A DNA stretch of 64,000 bases from Streptomyces spinoverrucosus. Lineage in GTDB: Bacteria > Actinomycetota > Actinomycetes > Streptomycetales > Streptomycetaceae. Below are positions 34,016 through 41,783 of this stretch, in pieces. The notes beneath the pieces were generated by a model. The model worked only from the letters and a program-made list of their open reading frames with translations, ran no database searches and was not told where the DNA came from. Every line of letters starts with the position of its first letter. Within the stretch, counting starts at the first letter, position 1. The translations under genes and the position numbers were made by a program. Location: contig NZ_JADPZX010000001.1 in assembly GCF_015712165.1 (NCBI RefSeq), forward strand, positions 3,799,001 to 3,863,000, read 5' to 3'.

Positions 34016-35371
34016 TCAGGCAGTGGCGGGCGCTGTCTTGGACAGCGGCACCCGGGCCTTGGGCAGCGGGGCGAGGGCAGGCCGGAAGGCGGCCAGGGCG
34101 GGCACGTCGGGAGTGCGGTCGACGTGCTTGTTGCAGATGTTCACGGCCTCGCGCAGCGTGGTGTGCGGGGCGCGGATGCGGGCCCAGCCGCCGGTCGAGT
34201 CACCGGTGACAGCGACGCCGGGGGTGTCGGTGGGGATCTGGATGGCGGCCAGGACGGCGTCGGGTGACACGTCGCCGAAGGCCATGTTCGCGGACGTTTC
34301 GTCGTTGACGCGGTGGGCGGTACGGCCAGTGAGCTGGGCACGGAGCATGGTTATGCCCTTGCCGAGTTCGGAGCCGAAGCGCTGCCCGCAGATTTCGAGG
34401 TAGATGCCGGCGGCGCGGCCGAGCTGGGCGAGGCGGACCAGCGCGGTGATGATCCGGTCGCGGCGCTTCTCCTCCTCCTTGCTCGCGAAGAGGGCGAGTT
34501 CGGCGACCTCGTCGACCAGGACCACGACCGGCACCGGCCGCAGGTCCTCGCGCAGGTCCCAGATATCAGCGGCGATCTCCGCATCCGGCACGGCGACGCT
34601 GATGCGCTGCTCGGCCCGGATGAGCTGGTAGACGTCCTCCATGTGTCCGACGAGGGCTTCGAGGAGATCGAGGGCGGTGTCGGGGTTGTCGGCGAGTGCG
34701 GAGAACCGGCGGGCCAGCGGGAACAGTTCCACGCCTTGCTTGCAGTCGATGCCGACCAGGGCGACATGGTGTGGGGCGAGCCCGGCGACCAGGTTGCGCT
34801 GGTAGACGGACTTGCCGGACTCCGTGGCCCCGAGGGTCAGTGCGTGAGGGACGGCCCGGTAGTCGCGGTAGTGCACCGCACCGTCCTCCCGCAGCGCCAC
34901 CGGGACGCGCATCGGCCGGGTCTCGGCAGTGGCGGGCATCTGCACCCGCTGGAGAACGTCGTAGCCGGTCATCCGTACCTCGACCACACCCGAGCGCAGT
35001 TCACGGGAGGTGACGCCGTAGACGCCGAAGGAGTGGCGGAGCCGGTCGGTGGCGGCGGCCACGTCGAAGGCGTCTTGTCCCGGTTGAAGCTTGAGGCGCA
35101 GGACCAGGCCGGTACGGGTGGGCCGTAACCGCAGGATGCGTGGCGGCCGGGACTCAGGCGCCGGCCGATTCGTCATCCGGGCCAGAGCCAGCCGCCAGCG
35201 TGAGGGCGGGACCGTCAGCCCGCACGCTTCCATGACCGAGGCGTAGCGGACCAGGACCCGCACCGTCGCGACCAGGGCCCCGAAGGTGAGCCAGTACCAG
35301 GCGGGGCGCCGCCACCGCAGGAGACCCGCAGCAGCGACGACCACAACCACAGCGACCATTAACCACGTCAT
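34016..35371 (-). CDS. TraSA/TraB-like FtsK/SpoIIIE DNA translocase
   Basis: A 451-residue conjugation protein that moves double-stranded DNA between hyphae. N-terminal transmembrane segments at about 4-18 and 24-40 anchor it. The motor domain has Walker A GATESGKS at 181-188 and Walker B VVVLVDE at 282-288. This single-protein transfer system is characteristic of Streptomyces plasmids and pSAM2. A C-terminal winged helix would normally read clt repeats, and HTTLREAVNICNKHV lies in that region. A run of ten G residues follows the gene at 33957-33966. The start ATG is at 35371. Confidence 0.92.
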   Translation of the reverse strand: MTWLMVAVVVVVAAAGLLRWRRPAWYWLTFGALVATVRVLVRYASVMEACGLTVPPSRWRLALARMTNRPAPESRPPRILRLRPTRTGLVLRLKLQPGQDAFDVAAATDRLRHSFGVYGVTSRELRSGVVEVRMTGYDVLQRVQMPATAETRPMRVPVALREDGAVHYRDYRAVPHALTLGATESGKSVYQRNLVAGLAPHHVALVGIDCKQGVELFPLARRFSALADNPDTALDLLEALVGHMEDVYQLIRAEQRISVAVPDAEIAADIWDLREDLRPVPVVVLVDEVAELALFASKEEEKRRDRIITALVRLAQLGRAAGIYLEICGQRFGSELGKGITMLRAQLTGRTAHRVNDETSANMAFGDVSPDAVLAAIQIPTDTPGVAVTGDSTGGWARIRAPHTTLREAVNICNKHVDRTPDVPALAAFRPALAPLPKARVPLSKTAPATA

Positions 35372-35373
35372 GA

Positions 35374-35724
35374 TCAGGCAGCCTTCGAGCCCGCAGCGGC
35401 CAGCGACGTGACAGCGACCGCCCGGAACGCGATGCCGTGCCGCTTCTGGCCGTTGAACTCGTTCTCCCACGGCCGGGCGATCAGACCCGTCAGCGCGACC
35501 GGGGTCCCCATGGCCAGCTCACCGGAGATACCGGTCTCCGGGACGGTCACGGACAGAATCTCGACTTCGTCGTTGGCCGCGAACATCACGTTCACGGTCA
35601 TGAGCTTGGCACCGGTCTCGGCGTCGACGGCCAGCTCACCGGTCCGGCGGTCCTTCACCTTCGGCTCCGGAGTCTTGGCGACCATCACGGTCGCGGCGGA
35701 GGTGTCGACGGGAATCTGACGCAC
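35374..35724 (-). CDS. SCO3933-family regulatory protein
   Basis: A 116-residue protein with an OB-fold-like pattern (VKDRRTGELAVDAETGAKLMTV near residues 23-44, LTGLIARPWENEFNGQKRHGIAFRA near 77-101). Similar proteins are annotated as SCO3933-family regulators and usually sit next to tra in such elements. It may bind single-stranded DNA. Promoter operators lie immediately upstream at 35736-35815. Confidence 0.75.
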   Translation of the reverse strand: MRQIPVDTSAATVMVAKTPEPKVKDRRTGELAVDAETGAKLMTVNVMFAANDEVEILSVTVPETGISGELAMGTPVALTGLIARPWENEFNGQKRHGIAFRAVAVTSLAAAGSKAA

Positions 35725-35735
35725 AGCGGATCACT

Positions 35736-35815
35736 CCTCTATAGAGGCTGGACTTCGTCACTCATGTATATGAGTGACATGAAGAAGAGTGCATCACTCC
35801 TATACATGAGTCAAC
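35736..35815. promoter_or_regulatory. Cluster of operators for the KorSA-like repressor
   Basis: Three dyads in 80 bp: CCTCTATAGAGG (35736-35747), TCACTCATGTATATGAGTGA (35758-35777) with perfect 8-bp arms, and CTCCTATACATGAGTCAAC (35797-35815). The last recurs with one change at 36665-36683. They lie between the transfer operon and the GntR gene stop, where the transfer promoter must be. Confidence 0.65.
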
Positions 35816-35863
35816 CCGCCGCGACAGAGAACTCGCGACGGGCTATGAGGAGTTGAGCGGTCG

Positions 35864-36643
35864 TCAGTCGACTGCTGGGATCCGGTACTCGAAAACGAAC
35901 TGGTCAGCGGCCATGAGGGTGTCGCAGACCTCGACGACGAGCCCGGCCGTGGTGCGGGCTTCCCGGATCAGGTGAACGACCGGGGCGCCTGGGCTGAGAG
36001 CCAGTTCGGTGGCCTCCGCCTTAGTGGCCGGCCGTGCTTGCAGCGTCTCGACGAACTCGGCGAACTCGTGCCCGTGGTCTTCGAGTCGGGCGTAGATGCC
36101 ACCGCCGCCGGGGTTCTCGGCGAACAGCTCGGGGATGTCCTTGACGACGTCCCACGGGAGGTAGGAGGAGGCGGTCTCGACCGGGGTGCCGTTACGGAAG
36201 TAGAGGCGCCGCCGGGCCAGCACCTGAGTGCCGGCGGGGACGCCCAGTCGCTGAGCGGCATCCGCGGGGGCCTCCATCGGGCCGATGTAGAGGACGCTCA
36301 CCTTGGCCGTGGCGCCGGACTGCGCGGACTCCGCGAGGTACGCGGCCTTACCGCCCTGGCGGAGCGAGCGCCGGAAGCGGTCGGAGGAGCGGTGCCGCAC
36401 CGGCGGCCGGTCCTTCACGATCGAGCCCTTGCCGTGCCGGGTCTCGACGAGTCCGCTCGCTCGTACCTCGACCATGGCCTTGCGGATCGTGCCGCCGGAC
36501 ACGCCGTAGCGGTCGACCAGCTCCGATTCACTCGGCACCATGTCGCCGGGCTTGAGGACACCGGCCCGGATCTGTTGGACGATCTCGTCCGCGATCTGCA
36601 CGTATCGAGGCCCCGACCTGCCCCCTTCTACCGCAGTTCCCAT
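35864..36643 (-). CDS. GntR-family (HutC type) repressor, KorSA-like
   Basis: A 259-residue regulator. The winged helix at residues about 12-75 (YVQIADEIVQQIRAGVLKPG, VSGGTIRKAM) is followed by a UTRA ligand-binding domain from about 95 to the end. In pSAM2, KorSA represses the activator pra and so replication and transfer. AGAAGGAC precedes the ATG at 36643. A matching operator at 36665-36683 lies 21 bp upstream, suggesting autoregulation. Confidence 0.88.
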   Translation of the reverse strand: MGTAVEGGRSGPRYVQIADEIVQQIRAGVLKPGDMVPSESELVDRYGVSGGTIRKAMVEVRASGLVETRHGKGSIVKDRPPVRHRSSDRFRRSLRQGGKAAYLAESAQSGATAKVSVLYIGPMEAPADAAQRLGVPAGTQVLARRRLYFRNGTPVETASSYLPWDVVKDIPELFAENPGGGGIYARLEDHGHEFAEFVETLQARPATKAEATELALSPGAPVVHLIREARTTAGLVVEVCDTLMAADQFVFEYRIPAVD

Positions 36644-36664
36644 AGTCCTTCTCTGCCTCCTATG

Positions 36665-36683
36665 CTCCTGTACATGAGTCAAC
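36665..36683. promoter_or_regulatory. Operator overlapping the Nudix start
   Basis: CTCCTGTACATGAGTCAAC differs by one base from the site at 35797-35815. It covers the ATG of the Nudix gene and lies in the GntR promoter region, so one protein could control both divergent genes. Confidence 0.6.
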
Positions 36684-37126
36684 CACAGGAAGCCACGTCG
36701 CCGCCGCTGCACTCCGTATCCGTTGCTGGAGTGGTGGTGCGCGAAGACGGGCGTCTCCTGGCGATCCGCCGAGCCGACAACGGCACCTGGGAGCTCCCCG
36801 GCGGTGTACTCGAACTGGACGAGACCCCGGAGGCCGGCGTAGCCCGCGAAGTCTGGGAAGAGACAGGCATCCGCGTCGAGGTCGACGAGCTCACCGGCGT
36901 CTACAAGAACACCACCCGAGGCATCGTGGCCCTGGTCTTCCGGTGCAAGCCGTCCGGCGGGGTCGAGCGCACGTCCAGCGAGTCGACGGCTGTCTCGTGG
37001 CTCACGCCCGACGAGGTCAGCCAGCGCATGGCCGAGGTCTACGCGATCAGGCTCTTGGACGCCCTAGACGGTGCTGGTCCCCATGTGCGAAGCCACGACG
37101 GCAAGCACCTCATCCCAGTGGGATAA
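36674..37126 (+). CDS. Nudix hydrolase, Pif-like
   Basis: A 150-residue Nudix protein. The box reads GGVLELDETPEAGVAREVWEETGI with the REVWEE metal site. In pSAM2 the Nudix gene pif gives immunity against redundant transfer between carriers; the position beside korSA supports the same role here. No Shine-Dalgarno sequence precedes the ATG at 36674 or the one at 36662, so the mRNA may be leaderless. Divergent from the GntR gene. Confidence 0.8.
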   Translation: MSQPQEATSPPLHSVSVAGVVVREDGRLLAIRRADNGTWELPGGVLELDETPEAGVAREVWEETGIRVEVDELTGVYKNTTRGIVALVFRCKPSGGVERTSSESTAVSWLTPDEVSQRMAEVYAIRLLDALDGAGPHVRSHDGKHLIPVG

Positions 37127-37518
37127 GACTTTCCCTACTTCATCAAGGCCCGCGCACGGCGCGGGAGCGCGCCGCCTGTACGGCGGGGCCGCCGCCCTGT
37201 CTTCGCCAGCGGCGGCCCCGCCCGGCGGCGCGCTGGCGGCAGCGGGCATGAAGGGGGAGACACCCTCTGTGGCTGGGGCGGTCGGCTCCACGGCTTTAGG
37301 CAGCCACTTTGGGGCGAGCCTCTAAGATCTTGGCCCCAACGTCGTGCTTTAACGGGCAGGTCCACAGACTGCCCGACTCGCCATCAGCTTACGGGGCCAA
37401 GATCACTCGCCCCAAAGCAGCTCCAGCCCAAAGCCGCTCCGCCGACCTCATAGCAAAAATGCCTGCCGCCAATTACTACATCTGAGATGCTTACTCGCCA
37501 GAAGCTAGGAGGCAGTCC
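37127..37518. other. Gene-free region with two large palindromes
   Basis: Between the Nudix and cargo genes. First, 14-bp perfect arms GGCGGGGCCGCCGC (37182-37195) and 37209-37222, extended by outer 10-bp arms at 37167-37176 and 37224-37233. Second, CTTTGGGGCGAG (37307-37318) and GATCTTGGCCCC (37326-37337) are mirrored at 37393-37404 and 37406-37417, with an inner CGGGCAG/CTGCCCG hairpin at 37353-37375. The first is a terminator candidate; the second could be a transfer or single-strand origin. The last 70 bp are AT-rich and likely the cargo promoter. Confidence 0.6.
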
Positions 37519-39012
37519 ATGTCTGAAGCACCGCACGCCTCAGCGAGGCTCTGGAAGTCCATGGATCACTTCCAGCCCGAAGTTTATGTGAAACACGTCG
37601 ACTTCAAAGAGGGGTCACCTTACGAAGGACAGAGTGTAACCCTTGCCCCTATCACGCTGGTGGCCGGGGCTCACGGCTCAGGAAAGACCACCTTCCTATC
37701 GCTGATTGCGGAATGCTTGCGAGCTGGGGCCCGATATTACGAAGTACCGCCGATTATCCGACCCCAAGGACACGGGGAGCCATTCCTGGGAGGCCAATGC
37801 CTCCTTAAGGTGCAGCGCAGTAGCGGCGAAGTTGAAATTCACGCAGACTTGGATGTTGGTAGACGAACCTCGCAGGAAAGCGATTCCACAGAGGTAGAGT
37901 TCCTCCCGATCCTCCAAGGCTCCTATGACGTCTCATCTGATATTCAGATATTCTTTCAAGACGTTCGCCTGAAATTCCTTGAGAAAGACCTGGCCGGAGA
38001 GCCGTGGGAGCAAAAGAAGAAGGATTTGGATGCCCTTCGCGCCATCCTGGGTTTTTCGTACGATGAGGCAACCTATTACCCGCTTGACGTAGACAACTCG
38101 GGGGTCGTATTCCCGTACGTCAGAGGGAGGCGAGGGGAGGAGTGGATCGACTCGTTCCAGATGAGCTACGGGGAGCTGACTGTACATAAACTCCGATGGG
38201 AAGTTGCCAACGCCCCTGCGAATTCTGTGCTGCTCCTGGACGAGCCCGAAGCCAACATTGCCCCACGAGGACGAGGAGCACTCGTCGACGAGATTGCTCG
38301 GCTAGCTCGCGGATCAAACCGTCAAGTTATCATCGCCACACACTCAGCCGAATTCCTTGGGCGCGTTCCACTATCAGCAATTCGCATGTGTGTTCGAGTT
38401 GGTAGCTCTAGGGCGATCCTCACTCCCTCGCGGCCCGCAGATCTCCGTGATTCCATCGGAGTAGATCACCCGCTTCGTTTTTTCTTGGTGGTCGAGGATG
38501 AGACGGCTGAAGCAGCCTTGTCGCTGCTTCTCACAGCACGCCAATTCCCACTCCTCAGTGAAACTGAAATAATCAAGGCGGGCTCGTGGACGGATGTAAT
38601 CGTTACACATGTCTCCATTTCGTCATCGAGTCGCGTGCGATCAGTCGCTGTAATCGATGGCGATCAAAGAACCAGGGTGCCGACCTCCAAGCGGTCCAGT
38701 AGGATACTTTTCCTGCCCGGTATCGAGCCACCCGAAAAGGTATTCATTCAGCATGCAGCGCGCCATCCAGAACAGCTGGCACGTCGGCTCAATTGCTCAA
38801 TTCAATCCATCAGCGTGTACATCGCCGAAATGCTAGGAACTGATCACCATAGGTGGCTGACACTTCTAGCTAAGCGCACCGGGCACGATTGGCGTCATTG
38901 CTTGAGAGCAGCTTTTGAGATCTGGTACTCGAATCCTGAGAATGAGTCAGAGGCCAGTGCACTCGTCGAACAGATCGTAGAAGCACTACAGCAAGGGCCC
39001 AGAGAAGTGTGA
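37519..39012 (+). CDS. OLD-like AAA ATPase with Toprim domain
   Basis: A 497-residue protein with an ABC/SMC-type ATPase followed by a Toprim-like nuclease domain. Walker A GAHGSGKT ends at K56 and T57; the signature-like MSYGE is at 215-219, Walker B LLLDEPE at 238-244, and the H-loop H275. Toprim residues are E326 in VVEDETAE and D380/D382 in VIDGDQR. This order matches OLD-family anti-phage nucleases, but no UvrD-like GajB or reverse transcriptase partner is present. The GC content and codon use are clearly lower than in neighbours, a sign of transfer. AGGAGG precedes the ATG. It sits as cargo next to attR; anti-phage defence is inferred. Confidence 0.8.
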   Translation: MSEAPHASARLWKSMDHFQPEVYVKHVDFKEGSPYEGQSVTLAPITLVAGAHGSGKTTFLSLIAECLRAGARYYEVPPIIRPQGHGEPFLGGQCLLKVQRSSGEVEIHADLDVGRRTSQESDSTEVEFLPILQGSYDVSSDIQIFFQDVRLKFLEKDLAGEPWEQKKKDLDALRAILGFSYDEATYYPLDVDNSGVVFPYVRGRRGEEWIDSFQMSYGELTVHKLRWEVANAPANSVLLLDEPEANIAPRGRGALVDEIARLARGSNRQVIIATHSAEFLGRVPLSAIRMCVRVGSSRAILTPSRPADLRDSIGVDHPLRFFLVVEDETAEAALSLLLTARQFPLLSETEIIKAGSWTDVIVTHVSISSSSRVRSVAVIDGDQRTRVPTSKRSSRILFLPGIEPPEKVFIQHAARHPEQLARRLNCSIQSISVYIAEMLGTDHHRWLTLLAKRTGHDWRHCLRAAFEIWYSNPENESEASALVEQIVEALQQGPREV

Positions 39013-39050
39013 GGCACCTCTACCCACGAGGCCGGGCAGAGCAAGGAGCC

Positions 39051-39070
39051 TGCGTGTCTAACTGCGTGAC
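39051..39070 (+). other. Right candidate integrase arm site
   Basis: TGCGTGTCTAACTGCGTGAC, 19 of 20 bases identical to 28693-28712 and in the same orientation, 98 bp inside the attR core. The remaining sequence between the cargo stop and attR holds no gene. Confidence 0.5.
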
Positions 39071-39168
39071 AACGAAGGCATACAGCAGCGGACAACTGCA
39101 CACACTTGCGGACCATCCCAGCAGGTAGGAGGCGCAACAGCCGCAGGTCGGCAGTTCGCCCAAGTTGC

Positions 39169-39213
39169 TTCGGGACGAAGAGGTCGTGGGTTCAAATCCC
39201 GCCACCCCGACAG
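39169..39213 (+). repeat. attR core of the integrative element
   Basis: Exact 45-bp copy of the tRNA-Pro 3' part, from the anticodon loop to just past the acceptor stem. It lacks the 5' half and so is not a tRNA gene. Confidence 0.93.
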
Positions 39214-39226
39214 TGAAACACCAGGT

Positions 39227-39260
39227 CAGGCCCGGTGCTGAGCGATCAGCGCCGGGCCTG
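39227..39260. terminator. Hairpin beyond attR
   Basis: CAGGCCCGGTGCTGA pairs with TCAGCGCCGGGCCTG across a 4-nt loop with one G-T pair. It is probably the original tRNA-Pro terminator displaced by the element. From here to 39534 no gene is supported. Confidence 0.6.
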
Positions 39261-39534
39261 ATGTGGTGTGTGGTCCCGCTGCGGGAGTTGTTGGAGGGCT
39301 GGCTTCGCGATGCAGTGCTCCCCGGCGGCTCCGGATCACGGGCGGCGGCAATCTTCCAGAGATGCCGGACGCCGCGTGGGATGGCCGGCACCCACAGTGG
39401 GCCCCGGGGGGTTGCTGACTGTCGGGCCTTCCCTGGCCGTTCGGCTGGGTCGAGCCGGACGTGGGCATGGCAGCGGGCCGGCCCGGACACCCCGGGAAGG
39501 GTGGCCGGGCGGGGCGTAGTGCGTTCAGCGGCTG

Positions 39535-39867
39535 TCAGCTCTCCGGATGATGAACCGCGAACACCGAGTACGCGTGGGCGTCCGGCTTGGCCAGTTCGGC
39601 GGCCTTGTCTCGGTAGATCTGGCAGTCGGGGTCCGCCATGGTCGCCTTGATGTCGGCCTTGCTGCGCCACTGGGCGAAGTAGATGAGCCGCTTGCCGTCA
39701 TTGCTGGTGAGGATGTTCACCGAGAGGCATCCCGGGCGGTGGCGGATGTGTTTCTCGGCGCCCTCGCTGAGCAGTTCGGCAAGCTCCTGTTGGCGCTCGG
39801 GCTCGACCTCGAAGACGTTGATCATCGAGACACTGCCGTCGTCGGCACGGATGACTGTTTCGCTCAT
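39535..39867 (-). CDS. ABM-family antibiotic biosynthesis monooxygenase
   Basis: A 110-residue ferredoxin-like alpha+beta barrel protein: INVFEVEPERQQELAELL, RPGCLSVNILTSNDGKRLIYFAQWRSKADI. The family includes cofactor-free quinone-forming monooxygenases (ActVA-Orf6, TcmH) and heme-degrading enzymes. In this cluster it could oxidise a hydroquinone or phenol to a quinone. GAGGAGCC precedes the ATG at 39867. It follows the antiporter gene, 50 bp away, on the same strand. Confidence 0.8.
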   Translation of the reverse strand: MSETVIRADDGSVSMINVFEVEPERQQELAELLSEGAEKHIRHRPGCLSVNILTSNDGKRLIYFAQWRSKADIKATMADPDCQIYRDKAAELAKPDAHAYSVFAVHHPES

Positions 39868-39917
39868 GGTGGTGGCTCCTCAAGAGGGGGAGGGGAAGGG
39901 AAGGGAGGAGGGCTCGG

Positions 39918-41249
39918 TCAGGTGATTCGGGCCAGTTCGGGGAGCTGGGTTTCCGTATGGTCCGCCGTCCTCAACTGCTTCTCCATGGACTCGGGCAGCG
40001 CCAGCTTGTACAGCGGCAGCGCGCCGGCGGTGGTGACCACCGCCACCAGCACCAGGAGGGAGAAGACGTCCTGCGTGATCATCCCCTGCGCCAGGCCGAT
40101 GTTGATGAAGATGAGGATCATCAGGCCACGGGCGTTCATCAGCCCGCCCACGGCGTAGGACTCACGCCAGGAGAATCCCGAAGCCTTCATCCCCAGGGCG
40201 CAGCCGAAGTACTTTCCGGCGAAACCGGCTGCCAGGATCAGCAGGAAGGGAAGCACCATGCCCCATCCCGCGAGTCCGTTCAACTGGGTGTTCAGGCCGG
40301 AGAAGGCGAAGAAGACGGGCAGGAGCAGCACGCACACGAAATCCATCATGCGGCTGTGCAGCGCCTCGCGGAAAGCGGCGTTTCGCGGCATGGCGAGGCC
40401 GGCGATGAATCCGCCGAACACCGAGTAGATGCCGATGTAGTCGGTGAAGTAACCGCATAGCACGACGATACCGACCACCAGGTACATCTGGTCGAAACCG
40501 AGGCTCCCGGAGCGTTCCACCAAAGCACCCAGCGGGCGCAGCAACTTGGCCACGACCAGCAACATGACAAGAGCGAATATGACCGCGAGCCCGATGGTGC
40601 GGACCGCGTGCAGTGGGCCTTGGTCGGCGTGCATCGCGGACAGTGCGGCGAGGAAGCACCACGCCGCCGCATCGTCGACCGAGGCACCGAGCAGCGTCAT
40701 GCGCCCCAGCGTCGTATTCTGCAGCCCGCGCTCGTAGAGAATTCGGGCCAGCATGGGGAACGCGGTAATCGACAGGGCACCGCCGAGAAAGCAGGCGAAT
40801 TCGACCGGGCCCACGTCGTCGCGGGACAGGCGGCCGTGGAGGACGTATCCCACCCCGGCCCCGAGCAGCAATGACGGCACCACACCCGAAATCGCCAGGA
40901 CCGCCGCCTGTCTGCCCTGCTTCGCCCCGTCGGCCGACGTGTGGTCCAGTCCCGCCCCGACGAGGAACATGAAGAAGGTGAGCCCGATGGTGCTCAGCAC
41001 ATACAGAATCGGCTTGGTTTCCACCGGGAAAACGGATTTCTGCGCAGCGGGAAACAGTGCGCCGAAGAATGTCGGCCCGAGCAGTACACCCGCGATCATC
41101 TCTCCCAGCACGCGAGGCTGTTTCGCGAGGACCGCGAGCCGGCCGCAGATGGCTGACGCGGCGATGATGACGACGACGGCGGGCAGGACTTTCAATACCA
41201 GTTCGAGATTTTTATCGGCGGCCGCCGCCGCGTGGATGGCATGCTGCAC
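39918..41249 (-). CDS. CPA2-type cation/proton antiporter
   Basis: A 443-residue membrane protein with about 12 transmembrane segments and the Na_H_exchanger pattern: QPRVLGEMIAGVLLGPT and LLGASVDDAAAWC with the paired Asp. No TrkA-N regulatory tail is present. Such antiporters occur in some polyketide clusters, where they may provide pH homeostasis or self-protection against an ionophoric product. The GTG at 41249 follows GAGGGGGA. Confidence 0.85.
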   Translation of the reverse strand: MQHAIHAAAAADKNLELVLKVLPAVVVIIAASAICGRLAVLAKQPRVLGEMIAGVLLGPTFFGALFPAAQKSVFPVETKPILYVLSTIGLTFFMFLVGAGLDHTSADGAKQGRQAAVLAISGVVPSLLLGAGVGYVLHGRLSRDDVGPVEFACFLGGALSITAFPMLARILYERGLQNTTLGRMTLLGASVDDAAAWCFLAALSAMHADQGPLHAVRTIGLAVIFALVMLLVVAKLLRPLGALVERSGSLGFDQMYLVVGIVVLCGYFTDYIGIYSVFGGFIAGLAMPRNAAFREALHSRMMDFVCVLLLPVFFAFSGLNTQLNGLAGWGMVLPFLLILAAGFAGKYFGCALGMKASGFSWRESYAVGGLMNARGLMILIFINIGLAQGMITQDVFSLLVLVAVVTTAGALPLYKLALPESMEKQLRTADHTETQLPELARIT

Positions 41250-41783
41250 GAATCCCCCTCACCTCGACAGATGCAGATGCGATAGCAGGTGCGACACCCG
41301 AGGATGGCCGGTCGTCACTGCGGATCGCATGGAAGTCGCTTGCGCCGTCGGATCATCCTCCTCTGGCACGTTCGGGGTGTGCGTTGCAAGTAGAAATCAA
41401 GCCATCGAGCAAGGCGACAGAGGGCTGACTGCGCCACCACCGCTCACTGCCTTTTCTTTGCTTTCGGATTACCTGCTTCGCACATGCGGCTGATAATCTC
41501 GCAATAGTCGGGAGAGGTTGACTCCCGAAAGGCTTGACCGTGCGAATCGGGGGGATTATGCAGGCCGGCAAGTTGGTCATGTGAGTCCGAGCGTTCGGAC
41601 GAGTCACCGTGCGCCCGACGTCTCCACGCGCTGAGGCAGCGTCCACACCCATGCCATGACTCCCGCAGCGGGACGAACAGTGCTGTTGTCCGCTGCGCAC
41701 GTCGATGGCCGTATCCGGCCCCAACTCAAGGCTGGGCCATACAGGCCCGCCTCTTGGTTCTGCCTGGAGAATCCGAGGAGAGT
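41250..41783. promoter_or_regulatory. 534-bp divergent regulatory region
   Basis: Between the antiporter and the LuxR-type gene. It is AT-richer than its surroundings near 41450-41500. One clear dyad, TCGGGAG at 41508-41514 and CTCCCGA at 41522-41528, could be an operator. No credible gene was found. Confidence 0.4.

Larger units (their letters stand above)
28593..39213. mobile_element. pSAM2-like actinomycete integrative and conjugative element
   Basis: A 10.6-kb element bounded by 45-bp direct repeats in tRNA-Pro. Gene order from the left: int, xis, Rep, zinc-ribbon ORF, GGDEF protein, Spd-like small membrane proteins, DUF2637 protein, FtsK/TraSA, SCO3933-like regulator, GntR (KorSA-like) repressor, Nudix (Pif-like), and the AAA-Toprim cargo. 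All modules needed for excision, replication and double-stranded DNA transfer appear intact. A homologue of the pSAM2 activator Pra was not recognised. Confidence 0.9.

Noticed and set aside
35764..35856. Short plus-strand frame starting at the operator ATG and resembling the Nudix N-terminus
   Set aside because: The resemblance comes from the repeated operator DNA; the frame stops after about 30 codons and has no ribosome site.
39169..39213. A second tRNA-Pro
   Set aside because: Only the 3' half from the anticodon loop is present; it is the attR repeat.
39226..39534. Possible small genes between attR and the ABM gene
   Set aside because: Frames on both strands overlap a hairpin and lack ribosome sites, family resemblance and consistent codon bias.
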